Shown here: positions 26,164 through 33,997 of the stretch, in pieces
How the letters are laid out: every line of letters begins with the position of its first letter
Numbering within the stretch: position 1 is the stretch's first letter
Notes under the pieces: model-generated
Told to the model about the DNA's origin: nothing
Seen by the model: the letters and a program-made list of their open reading frames with translations, nothing else
Database searches by the model: none
Assembly: GCA_963530515.1 (NCBI GenBank)
Contig: CAUSEC010000003.1
Span: 1-64,000, forward strand
DNA from: CBFFRJ01 sp963530515
GTDB taxonomy: Bacteria > Pseudomonadota > Gammaproteobacteria > Enterobacterales > Enterobacteriaceae
Length of the DNA stretch: 64,000 nt
Direction: 5' to 3'
Program-made: the position numbers and the translations under genes

Positions 26164-29100
26164 ATGATTACTACTGACGGTAATGGTGCGGTCGCATCAG
26201 TTGCGTTCCGTGCCAGTGAAGTTATCGCCATTTACCCCATCACCCCCAGTTCCACGATGGCTGAGCAGGCCGATGCCTGGGCCGGAAACGGGTTGCTGAA
26301 TGTCTGGGGTGACACGCCTCGCGTGGTCGAGATGCAGTCCGAGGCCGGGGCGATTGCCGCCGTGCACGGTGCGCTGCAAACCGGCGCCCTCTCCACGTCG
26401 TTTACTTCATCGCAGGGTCTGCTGCTGATGATCCCCACGCTCTACAAACTGGCCGGTCAGTTAACCCCGTTTGTGCTGCACGTTGCGGCGCGTACCGTCG
26501 CCACCCATGCGTTGTCGATTTTTGGCGACCATTCCGATGTAATGGCTATCCGCCAGACCGGTTGTGCCATGCTGGGCGCAGGTAGCGTGCAAGAGGCGCA
26601 GGATTTTGCCCTTATCTCCCACGTTGCCACCCTGAAAAGCCGGGTGCCCTTTATTCATTTCTTTGATGGTTTTCGTACCTCGCACGAAATCAACAAGATT
26701 GTTCCGCTGTCGGACGACACGATTCGCACATTGCTTCCGCAGGCAGAAATCGATGCGCATCGCGCACGCGCCCTGAACCCGGAACATCCGGTGATTCGCG
26801 GTACTTCGGCCAACCCGGATACCTATTTCCAGTCTCGTGAAGCGACCAACCCGTGGTACAACGCGGTGTTTGAGCACGTTGAGCAGGCGATGGATGATTT
26901 CGCCGCCGTGACCGGTCGCCAGTACAAACCGTTCGAGTACTATGGCCACCCGCAGGCAGACCGGGTGATTGTGCTGATGGGCTCGGCAATCGGCACCTGC
27001 GAAGAGGTGGTGGATGAGCTGCTGACCCGTGGCGAGAAAGTGGGCGTGCTGAAAGTGCGTCTTTTCCGCCCGTTCAGCGCGCAGCATTTGCTGGCCGTCC
27101 TGCCGGAAACGGCAAAAACCGTGGCCGTGCTCGATCGCACCAAAGAGCCGGGCGCACTGGCGGAGCCGCTTTATCTGGACGTGATGACCGCGCTGGCAGA
27201 AGCCTTTAATCAGGGCGAACGCGAAACCCTGCCGCGAGTAATTGGCGGGCGCTATGGCCTGTCCTCAAAAGAGTTTGGCCCGGACTGCGTGCTGGCGGTG
27301 TTCAACGAACTGCGGGCGGCAAAACCAAAGCCGCGTTTTACCGTCGGTATCTATGACGATGTGACCAACCTGTCACTGCCGCTGCCGGAAAACACCCTGC
27401 CGTCTCGTGCGAAACTCGAAGCGCTGTTTTACGGTCTGGGCAGCGACGGTAGCGTGTCGGCGACCAAGAACAACATCAAGATCATTGGTAACTCTACCCC
27501 GTGGTATGCGCAGGGCTACTTTGTCTACGATTCGAAAAAGGCCGGCGGCCTGACCGTTTCGCATCTGCGCGTTAGCGAACACCCGATCAACTCGGCGTAT
27601 CTGGTGTCTCAGGCAGATTTTGTGGGCTGCCACCAGCTGCAGTTTATCGACAAATATGAGATGGCGGAGCGCCTGAAACCTGGCGGTATCTTCCTGCTCA
27701 ACACCCCCTACAGCGCCGATGAAGTCTGGGATCGCCTGCCGCAGGAAGTTCAGGCCACGCTGAACCAGAAAAACGCCCATTTCTATGTGATCAACGCGGC
27801 GAAAATTGCCCGCGAATGCGGCCTGGCCGCACGCATTAACACCGTTATGCAGATGGCGTTCTTCCATCTGACCCGGATCCTGCCGGGCGACAGCGCATTA
27901 ATGGAGCTTCAGGGCGCCATTGCTAAAAGTTACAGCAGCAAAGGCCAGGATCTGGTCGAGCGCAACTGGCAGGCGCTGGCGATGGCGCGAGAGTCGCTGT
28001 TTGAGGTGCCGCTACAGCCGGTCAATGCCAGCAGCGCCCAGCGCCCGCCGGTGGTTTCCGATGCCGCACCTGATTTCGTGAAAACCGTAACCGCCGCCAT
28101 GCTCGCGGGTCTCGGCGATGCCCTGCCCGTTTCAGCCCTGCCGCCGGACGGCACCTGGCCTGTCGGCACCACGCGTTGGGAGAAACGCAATATCGCCGAA
28201 GAGATCCCCGTCTGGAAAGAAGATCTCTGCACCCAGTGTAACCACTGCGTTGCCGCCTGCCCTCACTCGGCGATCCGCGCCAAGGTGGTTCAGCCCGACG
28301 CGATGGATGCCGCGCCGGCCAGCCTGCATTCGCTGGATGTGAAATCCCGCGATATGCGTGGGCAGAAATATGTTCTGCAGGTCGCCCCGGAAGACTGCAC
28401 CGGTTGTAATTTGTGCGTGGAAGTTTGCCCGGCAAAAGACAGGCAGAACCCGGAGATCAAGGCCATCAATATGATGTCCCGCCTTGAGCACGTGGAAGAA
28501 GAGAAAGTGAATTACGACTTCTTCCTGAATCTTCCAGAAATCGATCGCAGCAAACTGGAGCGTATCGACATTCGTACCTCGCAGCTGATAAGCCCCTTGT
28601 TTGAGTATTCCGGGGCCTGCTCCGGCTGCGGTGAAACGCCGTACATTAAGCTGCTGACCCAGCTGTATGGCGACCGTATGCTGATTGCGAACGCCACCGG
28701 CTGTTCGTCAATTTATGGCGGCAACCTGCCGTCAACGCCGTACACGACCGACATCAACGGGCGCGGCCCGGCATGGGCTAACTCGCTGTTCGAAGATAAT
28801 GCCGAATTCGGACTGGGCTTCCGTCTTACCGTCGATCAGCACCGTAAACGTGTGATGCGTCTGCTGGTGCAGTTTGCCGATAAGCTGCCAGCAGAACTGA
28901 ACGAGGCTCTGCACGCCGAGGCGACACCTGAGGTGCGTCGTGAACAGGTCGCGGCCCTGCGCCAGCACCTGGCTGGCGTGGAAGAGGCAAAAGAACTGTT
29001 AACCGACGCGGACGCGCTGGTGGACAAATCCATCTGGCTGATTGGCGGCGATGGCTGGGCTTACGATATCGGCTTCGGTGGTCTCGACCATGTGCTGAGC

Positions 29101-29688
29101 CTGACGGAAAACGTCAATATTCTGGTGCTCGACACCCAGTGTTACTCCAACACTGGTGGTCAGGCCTCGAAAGCTACCCCGCTCGGCGCGGTCACTAAGT
29201 TCGGCGAGCACGGTAAGCGGAAAGCGCGTAAAGATCTTGGCGTCAGCATGATGATGTACGGGCATGTTTATGTGGCGCAGATTTCGCTGGGCGCACAGCT
29301 TAACCAGACGGTGAAAGCGATTCAGGAGGCGGAAGCCTATCCGGGACCGTCGCTTATCATCGCCTACAGCCCGTGCGAGGAGCACGGCTACGACCTGGCG
29401 TTGAGTCACGATCAGATGCGTCAGCTTACCGCCACCGGCTTCTGGCCACTGTACCGCTTTGATCCCCGCCGTGAGGATGAAGGCAAACTGCCGCTGGCGC
29501 TGGATTCTCGTCCACCGTCTGATGCGCTGGCAGATACCCTGCTCAACGAGCAGCGTTTCCGTCGCCTCAATGCCCAGCAGCCGGAAGTGGCCGAACAGCT
29601 GTGGAAAGATGCCGCTGCGGATTTGCAAAAACGCTACGACTTCCTGGCCCAGATGGCAGGTAAGGCGGAAAAAAGTTCGACAGAATAA
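26164..29688 (+). CDS. ydbK: Pyruvate:flavodoxin/ferredoxin oxidoreductase YdbK (NifJ-type)
   Basis: A 1174-residue single-chain PFOR: CoA-dependent oxidative decarboxylation of pyruvate to acetyl-CoA and CO2 with electrons passed to flavodoxin or ferredoxin. Seen in order: the N-terminal pyrimidine-binding domain (YPITPSS near residue 24), the TPP-family central domains, two [4Fe-4S] motifs (CTQCNHCVAACP near 690 and CTGCNLCVEVCP near 745), the proximal-cluster CSGCGE, and the TPP pyrophosphate segment GGDGWAYDIG. In E. coli the gene belongs to the oxidative-stress (SoxS) response. Full length, no frameshift. Confidence 0.97.
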   Translation: MITTDGNGAVASVAFRASEVIAIYPITPSSTMAEQADAWAGNGLLNVWGDTPRVVEMQSEAGAIAAVHGALQTGALSTSFTSSQGLLLMIPTLYKLAGQLTPFVLHVAARTVATHALSIFGDHSDVMAIRQTGCAMLGAGSVQEAQDFALISHVATLKSRVPFIHFFDGFRTSHEINKIVPLSDDTIRTLLPQAEIDAHRARALNPEHPVIRGTSANPDTYFQSREATNPWYNAVFEHVEQAMDDFAAVTGRQYKPFEYYGHPQADRVIVLMGSAIGTCEEVVDELLTRGEKVGVLKVRLFRPFSAQHLLAVLPETAKTVAVLDRTKEPGALAEPLYLDVMTALAEAFNQGERETLPRVIGGRYGLSSKEFGPDCVLAVFNELRAAKPKPRFTVGIYDDVTNLSLPLPENTLPSRAKLEALFYGLGSDGSVSATKNNIKIIGNSTPWYAQGYFVYDSKKAGGLTVSHLRVSEHPINSAYLVSQADFVGCHQLQFIDKYEMAERLKPGGIFLLNTPYSADEVWDRLPQEVQATLNQKNAHFYVINAAKIARECGLAARINTVMQMAFFHLTRILPGDSALMELQGAIAKSYSSKGQDLVERNWQALAMARESLFEVPLQPVNASSAQRPPVVSDAAPDFVKTVTAAMLAGLGDALPVSALPPDGTWPVGTTRWEKRNIAEEIPVWKEDLCTQCNHCVAACPHSAIRAKVVQPDAMDAAPASLHSLDVKSRDMRGQKYVLQVAPEDCTGCNLCVEVCPAKDRQNPEIKAINMMSRLEHVEEEKVNYDFFLNLPEIDRSKLERIDIRTSQLISPLFEYSGACSGCGETPYIKLLTQLYGDRMLIANATGCSSIYGGNLPSTPYTTDINGRGPAWANSLFEDNAEFGLGFRLTVDQHRKRVMRLLVQFADKLPAELNEALHAEATPEVRREQVAALRQHLAGVEEAKELLTDADALVDKSIWLIGGDGWAYDIGFGGLDHVLSLTENVNILVLDTQCYSNTGGQASKATPLGAVTKFGEHGKRKARKDLGVSMMMYGHVYVAQISLGAQLNQTVKAIQEAEAYPGPSLIIAYSPCEEHGYDLALSHDQMRQLTATGFWPLYRFDPRREDEGKLPLALDSRPPSDALADTLLNEQRFRRLNAQQPEVAEQLWKDAAADLQKRYDFLAQMAGKAEKSSTE

Positions 29689-29702
29689 TAAGATACACTG
29701 AT

Positions 29703-29730
29703 AAAAGCCTGCATATTTGCAGGCTTTTTT
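29703..29730 (+). terminator. Terminator after ydbK
   Basis: AAGCCTGCA, TATT, TGCAGGCTT followed by a T run; 15 bp after the ydbK stop codon. Confidence 0.93.
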
Positions 29731-29810
29731 ATGCCTTTGCCGCTTGCCAGGACCCACTTTCTTAGTGGATGATAATCTTTCCTCGCGCCGTGCAGTAAAG
29801 GACACGCATC

Positions 29811-30023
29811 ATGAAACATCATCCTGTTAAATCATCACGTATTTCATCCGTCGGCTACGAGGAAAAAAGCCGTATTCTGGAAGTGCGCTTTCACGACAAA
29901 AGCACCTGGCAATACCAGAACGTTCCCCCGCGTATTTTTACCGTATTTCTGACTGTGGTCTCAAAGGGCCGTTATTACGACGGCGTAGTGAAAGGCAAAT
30001 ACCCGGAAAAGAAAGTGGCCTGA
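29811..30023 (+). CDS. KTSC-domain protein
   Basis: A 70-residue protein made up of one KTSC domain, named for a lysine-tRNA-synthetase C-terminal-like fold. Visible motifs are SSRISSVGYEEKSRILEVRF and WQYQNVP, with the downstream KGRYYDGVVKGKY. Members are small, often near phage or stress genes, of unknown role. ATG at 29811 is preceded by AAAGGA. No obvious operon partner. Family assignment is good; function is not known. Confidence 0.82.
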   Translation: MKHHPVKSSRISSVGYEEKSRILEVRFHDKSTWQYQNVPPRIFTVFLTVVSKGRYYDGVVKGKYPEKKVA

Positions 30024-30162
30024 GTGTAAAGTTCCGCCCTGCAACCCATCTTCGTTCTGCCATTTCGCTGTTATAAAACTGTCAAACTTCTGCGCGACAC
30101 TGCTCGCAGGCAAGGCGTTATTGTCGTCTCGCCCGTTACCCCCAGAAAAATGAGATAACCGC

Positions 30163-30276
30163 ATGAAGCAAAGCAGAAACCGTCGCACAATGCAGATCCA
30201 CTGGAGCCTGCAACGCAAACGCGACAGCCAGGAGTGGAAGAAATTCAGCCTGGTGTTGACCAACCGCAGAGCCTGA
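30163..30276 (+). CDS. Possible 37-residue basic small protein
   Basis: ATG at 30163 opens a 37-codon frame, very basic (K/R-rich) with tryptophans at IHWSL and EWKKF. A GAGAT sequence seven bases upstream is a weak ribosome site. The composition and arginine-rich ends look like small nucleic-acid-binding leader-type proteins, but no family is recognised. A terminator is not evident; the next small gene starts 220 bp on. Confidence 0.45.
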   Translation: MKQSRNRRTMQIHWSLQRKRDSQEWKKFSLVLTNRRA

Positions 30277-30499
30277 CCTGTTCTATTCCGTAAGCCGTTA
30301 TGCTGTCTGCCTACGCGTAACGGCAAAGTCCCTCTCAGTCTTATCTTCTCCAAACGTTTTTCTTAGCGCATCTGCCGGGCACAGCGTGACACCGTAACTT
30401 TTTACGACAACCGGTTAATGATAAGTTGCTGGTGATTTGCGGTCATTTCGGATAAAAGGAGTATCCGTTTGATTTCAACTCGCCAGGAACCCCGCCGTT

Positions 30500-30595
30500 A
30501 TGAGAATTGGTATTGCCTTCCCGATTTTGGTCTTCATCGTTGCCGTTGCATTTCTGACCTGGTTTGTGGTCGGGGGTTATGCCACACCGGGTTGA
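30500..30595 (+). CDS. Small single-span membrane protein, YoaK-like
   Basis: A 31-residue protein: MRIGIAFPILVF, a continuous hydrophobic helix (about residues 4-24), then GGYATPG. It closely resembles the 32-residue E. coli membrane protein YoaK as I recall it, but the location differs. AGGAA precedes the ATG by ten bases. Probable inner-membrane microprotein of unknown role. Confidence 0.7.
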   Translation: MRIGIAFPILVFIVAVAFLTWFVVGGYATPG

Positions 30596-30611
30596 GTGCG
30601 CCTCTTTTCAG

Positions 30612-31145
30612 TTAATGAATTGCTTCATGACCGAGAATTTTCCCACCCTGCGCCGAAATGAGCTTATCCACGCGCATATAATCGGTATAGAAGAAGGTTG
30701 AGGCATCATCGTTGTGGCAAAATTCGATTTCGCGCTGCAGGAAGGTGTCGTAATAAATCACGCCCGCCTTGCATTTGCAGTGTCTGCCGCACGAAGGTCC
30801 AGGATACACCATCCTGAACCTGTACTTGTCACTCACCCTCTGGTGGGCATTCGCCACCATGATGGCTTCCGGCACGTTCCAGAATAAGCTTCCCACTGCC
30901 CCAGCCACTATAAAGAAAGCGGCAATGGGCCCCCCTTTCATTTGACCAGGGAGCGTTCCCCGCCTGAAAACGCGCCACGCGGCAAGTATTCCGATGACGC
31001 AGGCAAGCGCAACAATCATCTGTTTAAGGCGGTAACCTTCGAGCAAATAAGCCTGCTGTGTATATCCGCGCAGCCAAAATAACCACGCAACCCATAGCGC
31101 AGCGACAATGCTGCTGACGATTTCCGTCTTTGTCGGCAATCTCAT
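30612..31145 (-). CDS. Unknown membrane protein with cysteine cluster
   Basis: A 177-residue protein with three predicted membrane helices (about residues 10-27, 42-58 and 73-92) and a soluble C-terminal part. That part holds cysteines 119, 123 and 125 (SCGRHCKC) and 143 (EFCHND), which could bind a metal or form disulfides. The start ATG follows TTGGTGGA-poor sequence (GATAAGAAAA), so the ribosome site is weak. It ends 16 bp after the YoaK-like gene, convergent with it. No family recognised. Confidence 0.7.
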   Translation of the reverse strand: MRLPTKTEIVSSIVAALWVAWLFWLRGYTQQAYLLEGYRLKQMIVALACVIGILAAWRVFRRGTLPGQMKGGPIAAFFIVAGAVGSLFWNVPEAIMVANAHQRVSDKYRFRMVYPGPSCGRHCKCKAGVIYYDTFLQREIEFCHNDDASTFFYTDYMRVDKLISAQGGKILGHEAIH

Positions 31146-31483
31146 TTTTCTTATCCACCGATACTTTTATATGCGCAGCAAAATAACAAAATGGAACCCA
31201 TAAGTGAACGTCGCTGCCCGTCTGCTGTAAAACGTGCTGGCTTTCGTCGCCGCAATCCGTACCATACACGGCACACTTTCGCATGTCGGTTGAATCCGCA
31301 GGCGCTAACCCGTCTTTTATTGTTGATCAGAGGGGGCACGAAAATGCGCAGACAGTGTATGAAATCTATGCTTCATGGCATCAATCAATGAATAGTGAGC
31401 AGGTGGCGGTGCTGAACACCAGATTGGCCTTTTAAGATGCCGCTGCCCCAGCGTGCCCCATTTGAGAGTTGAGTACAGAATAA
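31146..31483. other. Gene-free region upstream of ttcA
   Basis: About 340 bp between two divergent genes. It should hold both promoters; no convincing ORF with a ribosome site, no RNA gene and no repeat was found. Confidence 0.4.
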
Positions 31484-32419
31484 ATGTCGCAGAATCAAGA
31501 AACTACAAAGAAAGAACACTACAACCTGAACAAACTTCAGAAGCGCCTGCGCCGTAACGTTGGTGAAGCGATTGCCGACTTTAATATGATTGAAGAAGGC
31601 GATCGCATCATGGTTTGCCTCTCTGGTGGTAAAGACAGCTTTACCATGCTGGATATTTTGCGCAATTTGCAGCAGAGCGCCCCTATCAACTTCAGTCTGG
31701 TGGCGGTTAACCTCGACCAGAAGCAGCCCGGTTTCCCGGAGCATATTCTGCCTGCTTATCTGGAATCGATTGGCGTTGAATATAAGATTGTCGAAGAAAA
31801 TACTTACGGCATCGTTAAAGAAAAAATCCCGGAAGGGAAAACCACCTGCTCGCTGTGTTCCCGCCTGCGCCGTGGCATTCTCTACCGCACCGCAACTGAA
31901 CTGGGCGCCACCAAAATTGCTCTGGGTCACCACCGCGATGACATCCTGCAGACCCTGTTCCTGAACATGTTCTACGGCGGCAAAATGAAAGGTATGCCGC
32001 CGAAGCTGATGAGCGATGACGGTAAGCACATTGTGATTCGCCCGCTGGCCTACTGTCGCGAGAAAGACATCGTGAAGTTTGCAGATGCCAAAGGCTATCC
32101 AATCATTCCGTGTAACCTTTGCGGTTCGCAGCCTAACCTGCAGCGCCAGGTGATTGGCGATATGCTGCGCGACTGGGATAAACGCTACCCAGGCCGTATT
32201 GAGACCATGTTCAGCGCCATGCAAAACGTGGTGCCTTCACATCTGAGCGATACCTCGCTGTTCGACTTTAAAGGCATTCAGCATGGCGCAGACGTCGTGG
32301 ATGGCGGGGATTTGGCCTTCGACCGCGAAGAGATGCCGCTTCAGCCAGCAGGCTGGCAGCCGGATGAAGACGATGGCGATTTTAGCGCCACGCGACTGGA
32401 CATCCTCGAAATCAAATAA
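31484..32419 (+). CDS. ttcA: tRNA 2-thiocytidine(32) synthetase TtcA
   Basis: ATP-dependent thiolase that converts cytidine-32 to 2-thiocytidine in several tRNAs, using an Fe-S cluster. The PP-loop SGGKDS is at residues 47-52; cluster-binding cysteines appear in CSLC and in NLCGS. 311 residues, full length. In E. coli K-12 the Rac prophage is inserted at this gene; here the reading frame is uninterrupted and no prophage follows. A strong terminator follows the stop codon. Confidence 0.97.
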   Translation: MSQNQETTKKEHYNLNKLQKRLRRNVGEAIADFNMIEEGDRIMVCLSGGKDSFTMLDILRNLQQSAPINFSLVAVNLDQKQPGFPEHILPAYLESIGVEYKIVEENTYGIVKEKIPEGKTTCSLCSRLRRGILYRTATELGATKIALGHHRDDILQTLFLNMFYGGKMKGMPPKLMSDDGKHIVIRPLAYCREKDIVKFADAKGYPIIPCNLCGSQPNLQRQVIGDMLRDWDKRYPGRIETMFSAMQNVVPSHLSDTSLFDFKGIQHGADVVDGGDLAFDREEMPLQPAGWQPDEDDGDFSATRLDILEIK

Positions 32420-32425
32420 GCGAAC

Positions 32426-32451
32426 GCCCTCTTCTCAGAGGGCTTTTTTTT
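32426..32451 (+). terminator. Terminator after ttcA
   Basis: GCCCTCT, TCTC, AGAGGGC followed by eight T residues; its tail overlaps the stop codon of the convergent proline-rich ORF. Confidence 0.93.
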
Positions 32452-32596
32452 AGCGATGCGGCGGCGGATCGATGATAGGCCGCGGGTCCGGGTCAGGCGG
32501 ATCGGGTAACGGCTGAGGTCGGGGAATCGGGTCAGGGATCGGGACGGGATCGTTCGGAATCGGTTCGTTAACGTGCAACAGGTGCGACGTGTGCAT
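32450..32596 (-). CDS. Proline/aspartate-rich 48-residue small protein
   Basis: ATG at 32596 behind a perfect GGAGG gives a 48-residue protein. From residue 11 nearly every second or third residue is proline, in P-I-P-D-P and P-L-P-D-P-P units, and it ends DPPPHR. It has no membrane helix or signal peptide, and about 40 percent of residues are P or D. It would form an extended polyproline-like chain, and the PP/PPP runs make it a likely EF-P-dependent message. It lies where dbpA would be next to fnrS in E. coli. Function unknown. Confidence 0.68.
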   Translation of the reverse strand: MHTSHLLHVNEPIPNDPVPIPDPIPRPQPLPDPPDPDPRPIIDPPPHR

Positions 32597-32655
32597 ATTT
32601 GCCTCCGGTCAAAGGGTCTCCGTCCTTTAAGGGTAGACCGGGCTGAAAAAGAGGC

Positions 32656-32777
32656 AAAAAAAAGCCGACTCTTCTAAGTCGGCGTCGTACGAATCAATTG
32701 TGCTATGCAGTAATTCAAAAAAGGAAGTAAGACAATATGGAGCGCAACGCCCATCGCTTGACGTTGCATTCACCTGC
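32656..32777 (-). ncRNA. fnrS: FnrS small regulatory RNA
   Basis: A 122-nt Hfq-dependent sRNA made when oxygen is absent; in E. coli it represses aerobic-metabolism messages such as sodB, maeA, gpmA and folE/X. The 5' end GCAGGTGAATGCAACGT, the internal CATTGCTTGACG-side segment and the closing hairpin GCCGACT / AGTCGGC followed by eight U match E. coli FnrS as I recall it, as does the length. It lies downstream of zntB in the same direction, as in E. coli. Confidence 0.93.
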
Positions 32778-32812
32778 GAGATGAATATTGCCTCTTCCCG
32801 ACGCCACGTATA

Positions 32813-32826
32813 TTGATATGGCTCAA
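32813..32826 (-). promoter_or_regulatory. FNR box of the fnrS promoter
   Basis: TTGAT-ATGG-CTCAA matches TTGAT-N4-ATCAA at 9 of 10 positions, centred about 42 bp upstream of the fnrS 5' end, the class II activator position. An AT-rich -10 (AATATTCAT region) follows. Confidence 0.88.
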
Positions 32827-32872
32827 TTTAAATCACGAAATTATGTTCATTTTTTGTTAAAAAAGTGAAATT

Positions 32873-33856
32873 TTACAGCCATTTACTACGATGTAACCAC
32901 CAGGCAACACCGCCAATCAGAACCACCAACATGATACAAAAGACCGAGAATCCAAACTGATACCCGCCCCCTGGAATACCGCCGAGGTTGACGCCAAAAA
33001 GCCCCGTCAAAAATGTACTCGGCAGAAATACCATTGCCATTAATGACATCGTGTACGTTCTGCGTGACAGCGACTCCTGCATCACCTGGGTAATTTCATC
33101 GGTCATCACGCCGGTACGCGCAATACACGAATCAATTTCATCAAGGCCACGCCCTAATCTGTCGGCAATATCTTGCATCCGTCGACGCTGATCGTCATTC
33201 ATCCACGTCAAACGCTCGCTGGCAAGGCGGGCAAAGACATCGCGCTGAGGCGCCATATAGCGACGCATCACAATCAGCTGCTTGCGCAGTAAGGCCAGGA
33301 ACCCTCGCGGCGGGATTTCCTGATCCAGCAGGTTATCCTCGAGGTCGATGATTTTATCGTGCAGCTCTTCAATGAATTCGCTGGCGTGATCGGTCAGCGC
33401 ATCACATACATCCACCAGCCAGCCGCCGCAGTCCGTTGGGCCCGTGCCTTCTTCTAAATCCGATACCACGTCATCAAGTGCCAGCACTTTGCGCTGACGC
33501 GTGGAGATGATCATGCGTTCATCCATGTACAAGCGCACGGCAACCAGTTGATCCGGGCGCTCGTCAGTGCTGCCGTTGATGCAACGTAAGGTAATCAGCG
33601 TGCCCTCTCCCATCCGCGAAACACGGGGCCGAAGGCTCTCTCCGGCGAGGGCATTGCGTACCGCATTAGGCAGGAGGGGGGTGGATTCCAGCCATTGCGC
33701 ACTTTCGGGGCTGGTGTAGTTCAGATGCAGCCAGCAGGGATGCTGCGCATCAATAACGTCGTCGTTATCAAGTGGCTTGACGCCCCCTTTACCATCCAGT
33801 TGCCACGCGTACACCGCGTCGGGGATGCTAATGTCTGACCCTTTAATCGCTTCCAC
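32873..33856 (-). CDS. zntB: Zinc transporter ZntB
   Basis: CorA-superfamily (2-TM-GxN) inner-membrane zinc transporter, pentameric, described first as an exporter and later as a proton-driven importer. The 327-residue protein has a long cytoplasmic domain, then two helices near the C-terminus with the signature GVN in LFGVNLGGIPG between them. It is near dgcM and upstream of fnrS, as in E. coli. Confidence 0.95.
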   Translation of the reverse strand: MEAIKGSDISIPDAVYAWQLDGKGGVKPLDNDDVIDAQHPCWLHLNYTSPESAQWLESTPLLPNAVRNALAGESLRPRVSRMGEGTLITLRCINGSTDERPDQLVAVRLYMDERMIISTRQRKVLALDDVVSDLEEGTGPTDCGGWLVDVCDALTDHASEFIEELHDKIIDLEDNLLDQEIPPRGFLALLRKQLIVMRRYMAPQRDVFARLASERLTWMNDDQRRRMQDIADRLGRGLDEIDSCIARTGVMTDEITQVMQESLSRRTYTMSLMAMVFLPSTFLTGLFGVNLGGIPGGGYQFGFSVFCIMLVVLIGGVAWWLHRSKWL

Positions 33857-33945
33857 AGAGACTCCACAATCAACTTAAGCGTTGTTGTCAGTCTAGCGCT
33901 CCGGGCGCGTTACGCAACCATCATGCTGAATTCGTTAATAAATGT

Positions 33946-33970
33946 AAAAAAAAGACCCGCAGAGCGGGCC
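33946..33970 (-). terminator. Terminator of the chemoreceptor gene
   Basis: On the minus strand GGCCCGC, TCT, GCGGGTC is followed by eight T residues, about 28 bp beyond the chemoreceptor stop codon. Confidence 0.9.
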
Positions 33971-33997
33971 AGTGGAGGGACACCTACAGAAGGTGTA

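Noticed and set aside
29689..30612. Search for the MicC sRNA, which neighbours ydbK in E. coli
   Set aside because: Neither the MicC core nor its terminator hairpin was found, and ompN is also absent.
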